A stretch of DNA of 64,000 nucleotides from Kumtagia sp964244725 (GTDB lineage: Bacteria > Pseudomonadota > Alphaproteobacteria > Rhizobiales > Rhizobiaceae), in assembly GCA_964244725.1 (NCBI GenBank), contig CAXTJQ010000005.1, forward strand, positions 124,001 through 188,000. The letters run 5' to 3'. Of this stretch, positions 40,054 to 49,268 are shown piece after piece. The notes under the pieces were generated by a model. That model saw nothing but the letters and a program-made list of their open reading frames with translations. It searched no databases and was not told where the DNA came from. Position 1 is the stretch's first letter. Every line of letters begins with the position of its first letter. Made by a program: the position numbers and the translations under genes.

Positions 40054-40922
40054 CCATCTATGATCTGCTTTTCGCGCCTTTTGTCGAATATGGATTCATG
40101 CGCCGTGCCCTGGTCGCGTGCGTGGCGCTGGGATTGGGATCTGGACCGGTCGGCGTTCTGCTGATGCTCCGGCGCATGAGCCTGGTGGGCGACGCGATGA
40201 GCCACGCCGTGCTTCCCGGCGCTGCCATCGGATTCCTCGTTGCGGGCGGGCTCTCACTGACCGCCATGGGTTTTGGCGGGCTGATTGCAGGTCTGGCCGT
40301 GGCGCTCCTGTCCGGATTGGTCAGCCGGACGACATCACTGCGCGAGGACGCCAGTTTTGCAAGCTTTTACCTGACCTCGCTTGCCGTCGGTGTCCTCATC
40401 GTCTCTCTACGCGGCTCGAACATCGATCTTCTGCACGTCCTCTTCGGCACCATCCTCGCCATCGACGCCATAGCCCTTTATCTGGTGGCCAGCATAACCT
40501 CGCTCACGCTCATCATATTGGCGTGCGTCTATCGTCCGCTTGTCGCGGAATGCTTCGATCCTGGATTTTTGCGGGCCGTCGGCGGCCGCGGGCCGCTGTA
40601 TCACCTGCTGTTCCTGTTCCTGGTGGTTGTCAATCTGGTGGCGGGATTCCAGGCGCTTGGAACGCTCATGGCGGTCGGTCTCATGATGTTGCCGGCCGCC
40701 TGCGCGCAGCTCTGGGCGCGCACCCTGCCCATGATGCTCGTCATTGCAGGAGCTACTGCGGCATTCGCCGGGTTCGTGGGTTTGCTCGCATCCTTCCATC
40801 TTGGCGTCGCGTCGGGACCAACGATCATCCTCACCGCAAGCTTCGTTTACGGCCTGTCATTGCTGTTCGGCCCATCTGGCTTGGTGCGCCGCCTTTTTCC
40901 CCGTCCGCATCTCGCGGGCTAG
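40050..40922 (+). CDS. aztB: zinc ABC transporter permease AztB
   Basis: A 290-residue permease of the ABC-3 (metal) family with eight to nine hydrophobic segments. The family's MSLVGDAMSHAVLPGAAIGF motif, the contact with the ATPase, is at about residues 44-63, and FQALGTLMAVGLMMLPAACA near 207-226 is the conserved transmembrane stretch. Co-transcribed with aztA through a four-base overlap and followed after 19 bases by the binding protein gene. Confidence 0.9.
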   Translation: MTIYDLLFAPFVEYGFMRRALVACVALGLGSGPVGVLLMLRRMSLVGDAMSHAVLPGAAIGFLVAGGLSLTAMGFGGLIAGLAVALLSGLVSRTTSLREDASFASFYLTSLAVGVLIVSLRGSNIDLLHVLFGTILAIDAIALYLVASITSLTLIILACVYRPLVAECFDPGFLRAVGGRGPLYHLLFLFLVVVNLVAGFQALGTLMAVGLMMLPAACAQLWARTLPMMLVIAGATAAFAGFVGLLASFHLGVASGPTIILTASFVYGLSLLFGPSGLVRRLFPRPHLAG

Positions 40923-40941
40923 ACCCTGAAGGAGTGATCTC

Positions 40942-41844
40942 ATGAACAGAAGAAGCCTCATTGGCGTCGTCCTGGCGTCAACGGCACTTGCCTTTGCGGC
41001 CGTTGCACCCGCCGCGGCCAAAACACTGGAAGCGGTAGCGACGTTCACGGTGCTCGCTGATGTCGTGAAGCAAATCGGCGACGAACACGTCAACGTAAGG
41101 ACGCTCGTCGGACCCAATGGCGATCCCCATGAATTCGAGCCCTCGCCCGACGACGCCAAGCGCCTGAAGGCGGCCGACGTCGTGTTTACCAGCGGCGAAG
41201 GCCTTGAAGGCTGGCTTGATCGGTTGATCACCGCGTCAGGCTACTCGGGAACGCCCGTTGTAGCTTCGGAAGGCATCACGACCCGTGAAATGGACGAAGA
41301 TGGCCAGACCGTAACTGACCCGCACGTTTGGAACGATCCTTCCAACGTGATGGTCTGGGTTGGCAACATCGAGAAGGCCCTATCCGCGGCATCGCCGGAA
41401 GACGCGGAGCAGTTTAAGGCAAACGCAGCCACTTATCTCAAGGAACTGAAGGACGTTGACGGCTACGCGAAAAGCACCTTTCAAAGCATTCCCGACCCGC
41501 AACGGAAAGTTCTTACCAGTCACGACGCATTTGGCTATTTTGGCCGGGCCTACAATGTTACCTTCCTGGCGCCACTTGGCTTTTCTACGGAAACCGAGGC
41601 ATCGGCGGCCGATGTCGCCAAGTTAATAGATCAGATCAAACAAGAGAAGGTCAAAGTCTATTTCTTCGAAAATTCCAATGACCCGCGTTTGTTGGGGCAA
41701 ATTGCAAAAGCCACTGGTGCGGAACCAGGCGGAGAATTGTTTGTAGAGTCGCTCTCTGAGCCTGATGGCCCGGCGTCGACTTACCTAAAGATGATCCGTT
41801 ATAATATCGATCAGATTGTGAACGCCATTAGGAAAACCAGCTAA
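40942..41844 (+). CDS. aztC: zinc ABC transporter substrate-binding protein AztC
   Basis: A 300-residue periplasmic cluster A-I metal-binding protein with a signal peptide ending AVAPAAAK. The zinc ligands expected from AztC of Paracoccus (three His and one Asp) are seen at H63 (GDPHEFEPS), H128 (DPHVWNDP), H194 (TSHDAFGYF) and D275 (SEPDGPAST). The loop between the first two ligands is acidic and short and has no His-rich stretch, which separates AztC from ZnuA and usually implies help from the chaperone AztD; no aztD gene follows here. AAGGAG precedes the ATG. A strong hairpin follows the stop. Confidence 0.9.
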   Translation: MNRRSLIGVVLASTALAFAAVAPAAAKTLEAVATFTVLADVVKQIGDEHVNVRTLVGPNGDPHEFEPSPDDAKRLKAADVVFTSGEGLEGWLDRLITASGYSGTPVVASEGITTREMDEDGQTVTDPHVWNDPSNVMVWVGNIEKALSAASPEDAEQFKANAATYLKELKDVDGYAKSTFQSIPDPQRKVLTSHDAFGYFGRAYNVTFLAPLGFSTETEASAADVAKLIDQIKQEKVKVYFFENSNDPRLLGQIAKATGAEPGGELFVESLSEPDGPASTYLKMIRYNIDQIVNAIRKTS

Positions 41845-41846
41845 AC

Positions 41847-41883
41847 GACATGGAAGGCTTGCCCGAAACAAGCCTTCCATGTC
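41847..41883. terminator. hairpin terminator after aztC
   Basis: A perfect inverted repeat with 15-base arms (GACATGGAAGGCTTG and its complement) and a 7-base loop, three bases after the aztC stop. It has no clear T-run, but it is well placed to end the azt operon. Confidence 0.7.
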
Positions 41884-42004
41884 AAACCATTGCTGTTCGT
41901 TCCGGACCCGGATGCTCGCAATGATTTGTCAAAGCTAGTTTGCTTTTCAAGGTTGTTGCCTTCGGCAAAGCTCGGCCTTCCGATAAACTTGCGTTATTAG
42001 ACCG

Positions 42005-43048
42005 TCATTCCGCACCCTGCCCGTGGCGTACAATCGCCGTCGACAGCCGAAACACCGAAGCCGCCGGAAGGATCGTCACGGCCGGCGCCGGCCTGCCGAT
42101 CGTAAGCCCGTGCAGGATCGACATGGCGGTCGCCCCGAGCTGGATGCGCGGCTGTTCGATGGTGGTGATCGGCGGGAAATATTTCGCGCCAAATTCGAGG
42201 CCGTCGCAGCCCGCGACCGAGACATCTCCGGGCGCCGCCAATCCGCGTTCGCGCAGCGCGTTGATCGCCCCGATCGCCATCTCGTCATTGGCGCAGAAGA
42301 CGGCCGTCGGCCGCGCTCCCGTATCCAGAATGCGCAGCAGCGCGTCATGTCCGCTGTCGATGGTGAAATCGCCATGCGCGACGAGCGCCTCGTCGAAAAC
42401 GATGCCGGCCTCTGCAAGCGCGTCGCGATATCCCGCCAGCCGGTCGATGCTCAGCACGTTCGGAAGGGTGCCCGCGATGTGCGCGATCCTGCTATGGCCA
42501 AGGCCGAGCAGATGTCGCGTCATGCTGGCGCCCGCAGCGCGGTCGTCGATCGCCACCACCGGGATGTCGACGCCCTCGATGCGTTCGCAAAGCGCGACGA
42601 CCGGAAGGCCGGCCTCGCTGACGCGTTCGAACCAGTTCGGTTCCGGCAACCGTCCGGTGAGCAGGATGACCCCGTCGGCCGCCCCCGCGAGGAGGCGATC
42701 ACCGTAGCTCTTGGCGCGGAAATCGTCGCCGGCGACGTTGCCGATCAGGACGCTGTAGCCGAGGCGTTGGGCTTCCTGCTCGATGCCCGCCAGCACATAG
42801 CTGTAAAACGGATTGCCGATATCGGGCACGATCGTCACGATCAGCCAGGTCTTCTGCGTCCTCAGGCTGCGCGCGGTATGGTTGAGCGTGTAGCCGAGCT
42901 GTTGCGCCGCCGCCTCGATGCGCGCGCGCGTGGCCTTGTTGACGACGCTCGACCCCATCAGACCCCTGCTTACGGTTGAAACCGAAACGCCGGCCAGGTT
43001 CGCGATTTCCCGCATCCGCATGATTGGCCGTGGCGGGATGTTCGTCAA
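42005..43048 (-). CDS. LacI-family transcriptional regulator
   Basis: A 347-residue repressor. MREIANLAGVSVSTVSRGLM is the N-terminal helix-turn-helix with the LacI hinge (AAQQLGYTLNHTARSLRTQK), followed by the periplasmic-binding-protein-like sugar-sensing domain (VPDIGNPFYSYVLAGIEQEA ... VFCANDEMAIGAINALRERG). I chose the TTG at 43048 because AAGGA lies eight bases before it; ATG codons at 43021 and 43015 are closer to the usual family start but have no such site. It is divergent from the sugar ABC importer, and two CAATCGATTG palindromes lie between them. Confidence 0.9.
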   Translation of the reverse strand: MTNIPPRPIMRMREIANLAGVSVSTVSRGLMGSSVVNKATRARIEAAAQQLGYTLNHTARSLRTQKTWLIVTIVPDIGNPFYSYVLAGIEQEAQRLGYSVLIGNVAGDDFRAKSYGDRLLAGAADGVILLTGRLPEPNWFERVSEAGLPVVALCERIEGVDIPVVAIDDRAAGASMTRHLLGLGHSRIAHIAGTLPNVLSIDRLAGYRDALAEAGIVFDEALVAHGDFTIDSGHDALLRILDTGARPTAVFCANDEMAIGAINALRERGLAAPGDVSVAGCDGLEFGAKYFPPITTIEQPRIQLGATAMSILHGLTIGRPAPAVTILPAASVFRLSTAIVRHGQGAE

Positions 43049-43099
43049 TTGCCGATTCCTTGAGCATGTCCAGCGTAAATTAGCATGAAAAATGCCGAT

Positions 43100-43133
43100 T
43101 ACAATCGATTGCAATCGGCTGCAATCGATTGTA
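43100..43133. promoter_or_regulatory. tandem LacI operators (two CAATCGATTG palindromes)
   Basis: Two identical 10-base palindromes at 43102-43111 and 43122-43131 are spaced 20 bases apart, which is two helical turns, so two dimers would sit on the same face of the DNA. A related CAATCGGCTG-like sequence fills the middle. The CG-centred palindrome is the usual form of LacI-family sites. Confidence 0.75.
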
Positions 43134-43178
43134 GCTTTGATTTTGGCACAGTTTGGCGTGTCTCAACGGGAGGTGACG

Positions 43179-44423
43179 ATGAACAGGCGGATGATACTTG
43201 GCGGGTTGTGTCTCGCCGCGATGTCGGCGGGTTTGCTCAGGCCGGCTTTCGCGCAGCAGGTCACAGCGGAAGTCCTGCATTTCTGGGTGTCGGGCGGCGA
43301 GTCGAAGGCCATCAAGGTCATCGCCGACGCGTTCAACGCGCGCGGCGGAAAGTGGATCGACAACGCGGTCGCCGGCGGCGACGCGGCGCGGGCGGCCGCG
43401 ATCAGCCGCATCCAGGGCGGCGACGCGCCCGCCGCCATGATGTGGAATGTCGGGACGGCGATCGAGGACCTCGCCAAGCAGGGGTTGCTGAACAATGTCG
43501 ACGCCATCGCCGACAAGGAAGGCTGGAAATCCTTCCTTCCTCCGGTCATTCTCGATCGCATGACGGTCGATGGCCATATCGTCGCCGTGCCGGTCAACAT
43601 TCACGGCGAGAACTGGCTCTTTTGGAACAACGAGGTTTTGGCCAAGGCTGGCGTTCAGCCACCGAAAACGTGGGGCGAGTTCTTCGCCGCCGCCGAAAAA
43701 GTCAAGGCCGCCGGCTTCATCCCGCTGGCGCTTGGCGGAGAGCCCTGGCAGGAGGTGCTGGCGTTCCGCGCCGTCGTCGCCGCGCAGGCCGGGCCCGATG
43801 TCTACCGCGAGATTTTCGTCAAGCGCAACGCCGAGGCGGCGACCTCGCCGGCGATGCAGCAGGCGATGACGACGTTCCTGAAGCTCAAGACCGAGATCGA
43901 CCCGGGTTCGCCGGGGCGCTCCTGGAACGACGCCACCAACATGGTGATCACCGGCAAGGCCGCGTTCCAGATCATGGGCGACTGGGCGAAAGGCGAATTC
44001 TCCGCCGCCAACCAGACGGCGGGCAAGGAGTTCGGCTGCGCGCTGCCGCCGGGCGGCTCGTCGGGCTACATCATCGCCGTCGATGTGTTCGCGTTCCCCA
44101 AGACGACCAACCCGGACACGATCAAGGGTCAGGAAGCGCTGGCCAGCGTGCTCATGGACAAGACGGTGCAGACCGACTTCAATCGGCTGAAGGGATCGGT
44201 TCCGGTGCGCCGGGACATTTCTCCGGCCGATTTCGACGCCTGCGGCAAACTCGCCGTCGAAACGCTTGCCAAGCCGGAGAACCAATTGCCCAATGCGGCG
44301 CTCGCCATGACCGACGACATGGAGGGCTCGATCGAGGATTTGATCACGCAGACCTGGAACAGCGAGGGCGCGGATCCGGCCGACGTGTTGAAACAACTCG
44401 CGGCGATCATCGGCCAGCAGTAA
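43179..44423 (+). CDS. sugar ABC transporter substrate-binding protein (family 1)
   Basis: A 414-residue periplasmic sugar-binding protein. The signal peptide (MILGGLCLAAMSAGLLRPAF, cleaved after AFAQQ-type site) is followed by VLHFWVSGGESKAIKVIADA, typical of extracellular solute-binding family 1, and later by VDGHIVAVPVNIHGENWLFW and ITGKAAFQIMGDWAKGEF. The ATG at 43179 has GGGAGG seven bases upstream; a longer frame runs through the operators and is not coding. Paired with two permeases and an ATPase; the sugar is unknown. Confidence 0.92.
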   Translation: MNRRMILGGLCLAAMSAGLLRPAFAQQVTAEVLHFWVSGGESKAIKVIADAFNARGGKWIDNAVAGGDAARAAAISRIQGGDAPAAMMWNVGTAIEDLAKQGLLNNVDAIADKEGWKSFLPPVILDRMTVDGHIVAVPVNIHGENWLFWNNEVLAKAGVQPPKTWGEFFAAAEKVKAAGFIPLALGGEPWQEVLAFRAVVAAQAGPDVYREIFVKRNAEAATSPAMQQAMTTFLKLKTEIDPGSPGRSWNDATNMVITGKAAFQIMGDWAKGEFSAANQTAGKEFGCALPPGGSSGYIIAVDVFAFPKTTNPDTIKGQEALASVLMDKTVQTDFNRLKGSVPVRRDISPADFDACGKLAVETLAKPENQLPNAALAMTDDMEGSIEDLITQTWNSEGADPADVLKQLAAIIGQQ

Positions 44424-44476
44424 CCGGCGAAACCGGATCCGGCGCATGGTCGCGCCGGACTTTGACAGGCAGACCG

Positions 44477-45355
44477 ATGGCGTCCCGTTTCCGTTCAGGC
44501 CGATCGCTCGGCGCAACCTTCACCCTGGCGCCGACCGTCATCGTCATGGCGGTCGGCTTCTATGCGTGCCTGGTGTGGACCGGCGCCATGTCGCTGACGC
44601 CGTCGCGCGTCCTGCCCGACTACACCTTCGTCGGGCTTTCGCAGTACACGCGCCTGTTCGCCAATTTGCGGTGGCAAACCGCGTTCGGCAACATGTTCCT
44701 GTTCGGATCGCTGTTCACCGCCGCGTCGCTGATCGTCGGGCTGCTGCTCGCGATCGCGCTGGACGCGAGGGTGCGCGCCGAGAGCTTCTTGCGCAGCGTT
44801 TTCCTCTATCCCTTCGCGCTGTCCTTCATCGTCGCCGGCCTGGCGTGGCGCTGGTTGCTCGACCCGACCTTCGGCCTGGAGCGCATCGTGCGCGACCTCG
44901 GCTTCGACAGCTTCCGGTTTCAGTGGCTCGTCGATGCCGACATGGCGATCTACACGGTCGTCATCGCCGGCGTCTGGCGCAACGCCGGACTGGTGATGGC
45001 CATCATGCTGGCCGCGCTGCGCGGCGTGAACCCGGAAATCTGGCGCGCGACGCGGGTCGACGGCATTCCAACGTGGCGGGTCTACGTCCACATCATCATC
45101 CCGCTGCTGCGCCCCGCGATCCTGACAGCGGTGGTTCTTCTCGCGACGGCCGTCATCACCAGCTATGACCTCGTCGTGGCCATGACCGGCGGTGGACCGG
45201 GATATGCGACCGACATCCCGGGCAAATTCGTCGTCGACTTCCTCTTCGTCCGCTCCAACCTCGGACTGGCCTCGGCCGCAGCGATCATCATGCTGGTGTC
45301 GATCGTCGGCGCGCTGGCGCCTTATTTCATCCTCGAACTCAGGAAGCGCGCCTGA
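44477..45355 (+). CDS. sugar ABC transporter permease 1
   Basis: A 292-residue inner-membrane permease of the MalF/UgpA type with six predicted transmembrane helices. The ATPase-contact EAA motif reads VNPEIWRATRVDGIPTWRVY, near residues 195-214. It lies 53 bases after the binding-protein gene and its TGA shares one base with the next ATG. Confidence 0.92.
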   Translation: MASRFRSGRSLGATFTLAPTVIVMAVGFYACLVWTGAMSLTPSRVLPDYTFVGLSQYTRLFANLRWQTAFGNMFLFGSLFTAASLIVGLLLAIALDARVRAESFLRSVFLYPFALSFIVAGLAWRWLLDPTFGLERIVRDLGFDSFRFQWLVDADMAIYTVVIAGVWRNAGLVMAIMLAALRGVNPEIWRATRVDGIPTWRVYVHIIIPLLRPAILTAVVLLATAVITSYDLVVAMTGGGPGYATDIPGKFVVDFLFVRSNLGLASAAAIIMLVSIVGALAPYFILELRKRA

Positions 45356-46218
45356 TGCGGGCGCGTCGTCAGCCGCTCGCCGGGCGCCTCGGCCTCTACG
45401 TCTTCCTCGGCTCGGCCGCCATCTTCTTCCTGCTGCCGCTCTACGTCATGGTGGCGACCTCGCTGAAGACGATGCCCGAGATTCGAAGCGGGTCGTTGCT
45501 GGCGTTTCCGCTCAGCCCGGAGTTTTCGCCCTGGGTCAAAGCCTGGTCGCAGGCCTGCATCGGCATAGCGTGCGAGGGCATCCGCGTCGGGTTCTGGAAT
45601 TCCGTCGCTATCCTGGTTCCGGGCGCGGCGCTGTCGGTCCTGGTCGGCGCGCTCAACGGCTATGCGCTGTCCTTGTGGGCGCCCAGAGGCGCCGGCGCGA
45701 TCCTGTTCCTGCTGATCGCCGCCGGCTTCGTCCCCTATCAGGTCATCCTGTATCCGCTGGTGCGAATCATGAGCGAGATCGGCCTGTTCGGAACCTTGCC
45801 GGGTATCGTGCTCATCCACACGCTGTTCAGCCTACCCATCCTGACGCTGATCTTCCGCAATTACTACATCGGCCTGCCGGCCGAGATCATCAAGGCGGCG
45901 CGGGTGGACGGCGCCGGCTATTGGCGCATCTTCATGCACATCGTCCTCCCGATGTCGCCGCCGATCCTGATCGTGGCGATGATCATCCAGGTGACGGGCA
46001 TCTGGAACGATTTCCTGCTCGGCCTGATCTTCGCCGGCCGCGACTGGCTGCCGATGACCGTGCAACTGAACAACCTTGTCGGCTCGGCGCGCGGTGCGCG
46101 CGAATACAACGTCGAGATGGCGGCGACGCTGCTGACCGCCTTGTTGCCGCTGGTCGTCTACATCGCGTCGGGGCGCTTCTTTGTGCGCGGCATCACGGCG
46201 GGAGCGGTCAAGGGATGA
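45355..46218 (+). CDS. sugar ABC transporter permease 2
   Basis: A 287-residue permease of the MalG/UgpE type. The EAA loop is LPAEIIKAARVDGAGYWRIF, followed by the family's ILIVAMIIQVTGIWNDFLLG; six helices are predicted. The start shares one base with the previous stop (TGATG). It forms the membrane channel with permease 1. Confidence 0.93.
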   Translation: MRARRQPLAGRLGLYVFLGSAAIFFLLPLYVMVATSLKTMPEIRSGSLLAFPLSPEFSPWVKAWSQACIGIACEGIRVGFWNSVAILVPGAALSVLVGALNGYALSLWAPRGAGAILFLLIAAGFVPYQVILYPLVRIMSEIGLFGTLPGIVLIHTLFSLPILTLIFRNYYIGLPAEIIKAARVDGAGYWRIFMHIVLPMSPPILIVAMIIQVTGIWNDFLLGLIFAGRDWLPMTVQLNNLVGSARGAREYNVEMAATLLTALLPLVVYIASGRFFVRGITAGAVKG

Positions 46219-46225
46219 GCCACGC

Positions 46226-47323
46226 ATGAAAGCCGTCTCGATCGTCGACGTACGCAAGAATTACGGAACGCTGCCGGTGCTCAAGGGACTGTCGCTCGAT
46301 ATCGTCCCCGGCGAGTTCGTGGTTCTTCTCGGCCCGAGCGGATGCGGGAAGTCTACGCTGCTGCACGCCATCGCCGGCCTGGACGATATCGATTCCGGCG
46401 ATATCCGGATCGACGGCAGGAGCGTCGTCGATCACGAACCGAAAGACCGCGGCATCGCCATGGTATTCCAGTCCTACGCGCTCTACCCGACGATGAACGT
46501 GCGAAAGAATCTTTCCTTCGGACTGAGGATGAATGGCGCGCCGAAGGCCGAGATCGACAGCCGCGTCGAGAAATCGGCGCGTCTCCTGCAGATCGAGGAA
46601 CTGCTGGATCGCAAGCCGTCGCAACTCTCGGGCGGGCAGCGTCAGCGCGTCGCGATCGGCCGCGCGCTGGTGCGCGAGGCGGCCGTCTTCCTGTTCGACG
46701 AGCCGCTGTCCAATCTAGACGCCAAGCTGCGGACCGAAATGCGGCTGGAGCTCAAGCGGCTGCACGGCGCGCTCGGCGCGACGATGATCTATGTCACCCA
46801 CGATCAGGTCGAGGCGATGACGATGGCCGACCGCATCGCGGTTCTGCGCGCCGGAAATGTCGAGCAGTTCGCCACGCCGCAGCAGCTTTACGACAAACCC
46901 GCCAACCTGTTCGTGGCGAGTTTCGTCGGCAGCCCGGAGGTCAATCGCATCGCCGGGACGCTCGCGGCGCGCGATGGCCGCCGTGTGGAGTTCGTGGCCG
47001 GCTCGCTGGTGGTGGATGTCTCTGGCTACGCGTTCGCGCAGCCTCCACCAGCCGACATTGCGGCCGTTCTAACGGTTCGCGCGGAGGATCTGCGGCTTAC
47101 CGTCGAGCGCCCGGCGCTCGATGCAGCGGCAGTCCTGGCGGCGCGCCCGGTGACGCGGGAGCCGCTTGGCTCCGAAACCCTGGTCTGGTGCCTCACCGAC
47201 GCCGGCCGCATCTGCGTCCGGACGCGTCCCGAACAGGCCGGTCCGCCAATGGACAGCGGATTTCTTCACATCGACGTTTCGCGCGTCTCCCTTTTCGACG
47301 CGCAGTCCACCCAGCGCCTTTGA
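46226..47323 (+). CDS. sugar ABC transporter ATP-binding protein (UgpC/MalK type)
   Basis: A 365-residue ATPase. Walker A is GPSGCGKST, the Q-loop FQSYALYP, the signature LSGGQRQRVAIGRALVR, Walker B FLFDEPLSNLDAKLR and the H-loop YVTHDQVEAMTMADRIAV. A C-terminal OB-type (TOBE) regulatory region of about 120 residues follows, shorter and less conserved than in MalK. The ATG at 46226 is seven bases after the permease stop; an earlier in-frame start lies inside the permease gene. Confidence 0.93.
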   Translation: MKAVSIVDVRKNYGTLPVLKGLSLDIVPGEFVVLLGPSGCGKSTLLHAIAGLDDIDSGDIRIDGRSVVDHEPKDRGIAMVFQSYALYPTMNVRKNLSFGLRMNGAPKAEIDSRVEKSARLLQIEELLDRKPSQLSGGQRQRVAIGRALVREAAVFLFDEPLSNLDAKLRTEMRLELKRLHGALGATMIYVTHDQVEAMTMADRIAVLRAGNVEQFATPQQLYDKPANLFVASFVGSPEVNRIAGTLAARDGRRVEFVAGSLVVDVSGYAFAQPPPADIAAVLTVRAEDLRLTVERPALDAAAVLAARPVTREPLGSETLVWCLTDAGRICVRTRPEQAGPPMDSGFLHIDVSRVSLFDAQSTQRL

Positions 47324-47343
47324 TTTTCCTACGAGGTTTTGTC

Positions 47344-48108
47344 ATGAGCCGTCTTTCGGTCCAGCTCTATAGCCTGCGCAACTGCGGACCCTTGTCGCAT
47401 CAGCTCGATCTCGTCCGGAAGGCGGGACTGGACGCGGTCGAACTGACCTCCTCCAACTACAAGGACATCGGCGAAACGCGCCGCCTCCTGGAGCAGCATG
47501 GGCTGACCGCGCCGAGCGGCCATGTCGGCATCGAGCGCCTGCGCGACGAGTTCGCGGCGACCGTCGCGACGGCGCGCGGTTTCGGGGTCGAACTTCTGGT
47601 CCTGTGGGGATTTCCCGACGAGGAATTGTGGCCCGACCCGGAGGGTTGGACCAAGGCCGGGCGGGCACTCGGCGCATTCTCGCGGCGCCTGGCCGATCAC
47701 GGCTTGCGGTTCGCCTTTCACAACCACGACTGGGAACTGATCCGCTTCGCCGACGGCGGCGTCGCGCTCGACCGCCTGTTCGACGCTGCGCGCGGAACGC
47801 CGCTCGAATGGCAGGCGGACCCCGCCTGGCTGGCGCGCGGCGGAGCCGACGCGGGGGACTGGTTCGAACGGCGCGGCGCGATCCTCCGCTCCGTCCACGT
47901 CAAGGATCTGGCATCTCCCGGAACGGCGCTCGACGAGGACGGCTGGGCCGATCTCGGCCAAGGGCGACTTGACTGGACATCCTGGTGGCCAAAACTCGAA
48001 GCCCGGGGCGTCGACCTGTTCGTGCTGGAGCATGACGATCCATCGGATGCCGAGCGCTTTCTTCGGGTCAGCGCGTCCGCCGCGCGCGCCCTGGCGGAGC
48101 GACGCTGA
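47344..48108 (+). CDS. sugar phosphate isomerase/epimerase (AP endonuclease 2-like TIM barrel)
   Basis: A 254-residue xylose-isomerase-like TIM barrel. It begins RLSVQLYSLRNCGPLSHQLD, has AGLDAVELTSSNYKDIG, the metal-site histidines in FAFHNHDWEL, EWQADPAWLARGG and SVHVKDLA, and the glutamate in FVLEHDDPSDAERFL. Members isomerise or epimerise keto-sugars, or act in inositol breakdown. It follows the sugar importer ATPase in the same direction and overlaps in function with the dehydrogenase after it. Confidence 0.88.
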   Translation: MSRLSVQLYSLRNCGPLSHQLDLVRKAGLDAVELTSSNYKDIGETRRLLEQHGLTAPSGHVGIERLRDEFAATVATARGFGVELLVLWGFPDEELWPDPEGWTKAGRALGAFSRRLADHGLRFAFHNHDWELIRFADGGVALDRLFDAARGTPLEWQADPAWLARGGADAGDWFERRGAILRSVHVKDLASPGTALDEDGWADLGQGRLDWTSWWPKLEARGVDLFVLEHDDPSDAERFLRVSASAARALAERR

Positions 48109-48112
48109 TCCG

Positions 48113-49258
48113 ATGACCGGCATGCCCTTTCGCATTGGCCTCATCGGCTGCGGCAACATCAGCGACACGTACCTCAACAACGCGCGGCTATTTCCCCAGA
48201 CGATGCGCTTCGTCGCCTGCGCCGACCTTTCGCCCGAAGCCGCGCGCCTGAAGGCGGAAGCCTTCGGGCTGCGCGCGATGACGCCGGACGCGCTTTGCGC
48301 TGATCCGGACATCGAAATCGTCCTCAACCTGACGACGCCGGCCGCCCATGCCGCCGTGTCGGGCCAGGCGCTTCTGGGCGGCAAGCACGTCTATTCCGAG
48401 AAACCGCTTGCAACGACCCTGGACGAGGCCCGCCAGCTTGCCGACATCGCGGCTTCATCGGGTCTCCACATTGCGTGTGCGCCCGACACCATCCTTGGCG
48501 CGGCGCATCAGGCGGCGCGCGCGGCGATCGATTCCGGGCTGCTCGGCTCGGTCGTCAGCGCCCATGCGGCGGTCATGGATCGCGGCATGGAAACCTGGCA
48601 CCCGAATCCGGACTTCTTCTTCAAGCCGGGCGGCGGGCCGGTGATGGACATGGGGCCTTATTATCTGGCGTCGCTCATCGGCCTTCTGGGCCCGGTCGAA
48701 AAGGTAGCCTCGCATGGCTCGCGCGGCATTCCTTCCCGGACGGTCGGCATCGGTCCGAGCACCGGACAGCCGATCGACATCGAGGTCGACACGACCGTGC
48801 ATTCGCTGATCTCGTTCGCAAGCGGCTGCAACGCGATCTTCTCGGCGAGCTGGGATGTCTGGGACCATTTCCTGCCGCATCTCGAACTCTGCGGAACCGA
48901 AGGGACCATTCGCCTGCCGGATCCGAACTGGTTCGGCGGCGGGCCGACGATCGCCCTTCGCGGCGCGAAACCGACGGCTCTGCAAACATCCGGCTTTGCT
49001 TTCGGCGCGCCCAACAGGCCGCTGTCAGACGGCGCGAGCGTCGCGGATTACCGGATCGTCGGGCTGGTCGACCTCTGCCATGCCCTGATCGAAGGCCGCC
49101 CGCCGAGACTGTCGCTGGACTTCGCAACCCATGTGCTCGCCGTCATGGAAGCGATTGTCGGCTCGAAAGGCAAGGCATGGTCGCCGGGCAACACGGCGGC
49201 CGGGCAGGATATGCGCCCTCCTGCTCTTACTCGGGACGAGGCGGATCGCTGGCGCTGA
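48113..49258 (+). CDS. Gfo/Idh/MocA family sugar dehydrogenase
   Basis: A 381-residue NAD(P)-dependent oxidoreductase. RIGLIGCGNISDTYLNNARL is the Rossmann start, HVYSEKPLATTLDEARQLAD contains the EKP motif with the catalytic lysine, and GGGPVMDMGPYYLASLIGLL supplies the conserved D-x-G-x-Y-like active-site histidine/aspartate region. Members oxidise inositol, glucose or related sugars. It lies four bases after the isomerase gene and ends the operon; its product would act on the imported sugar. Confidence 0.92.
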   Translation: MTGMPFRIGLIGCGNISDTYLNNARLFPQTMRFVACADLSPEAARLKAEAFGLRAMTPDALCADPDIEIVLNLTTPAAHAAVSGQALLGGKHVYSEKPLATTLDEARQLADIAASSGLHIACAPDTILGAAHQAARAAIDSGLLGSVVSAHAAVMDRGMETWHPNPDFFFKPGGGPVMDMGPYYLASLIGLLGPVEKVASHGSRGIPSRTVGIGPSTGQPIDIEVDTTVHSLISFASGCNAIFSASWDVWDHFLPHLELCGTEGTIRLPDPNWFGGGPTIALRGAKPTALQTSGFAFGAPNRPLSDGASVADYRIVGLVDLCHALIEGRPPRLSLDFATHVLAVMEAIVGSKGKAWSPGNTAAGQDMRPPALTRDEADRWR

Positions 49259-49268
49259 CCTGCGTTGC

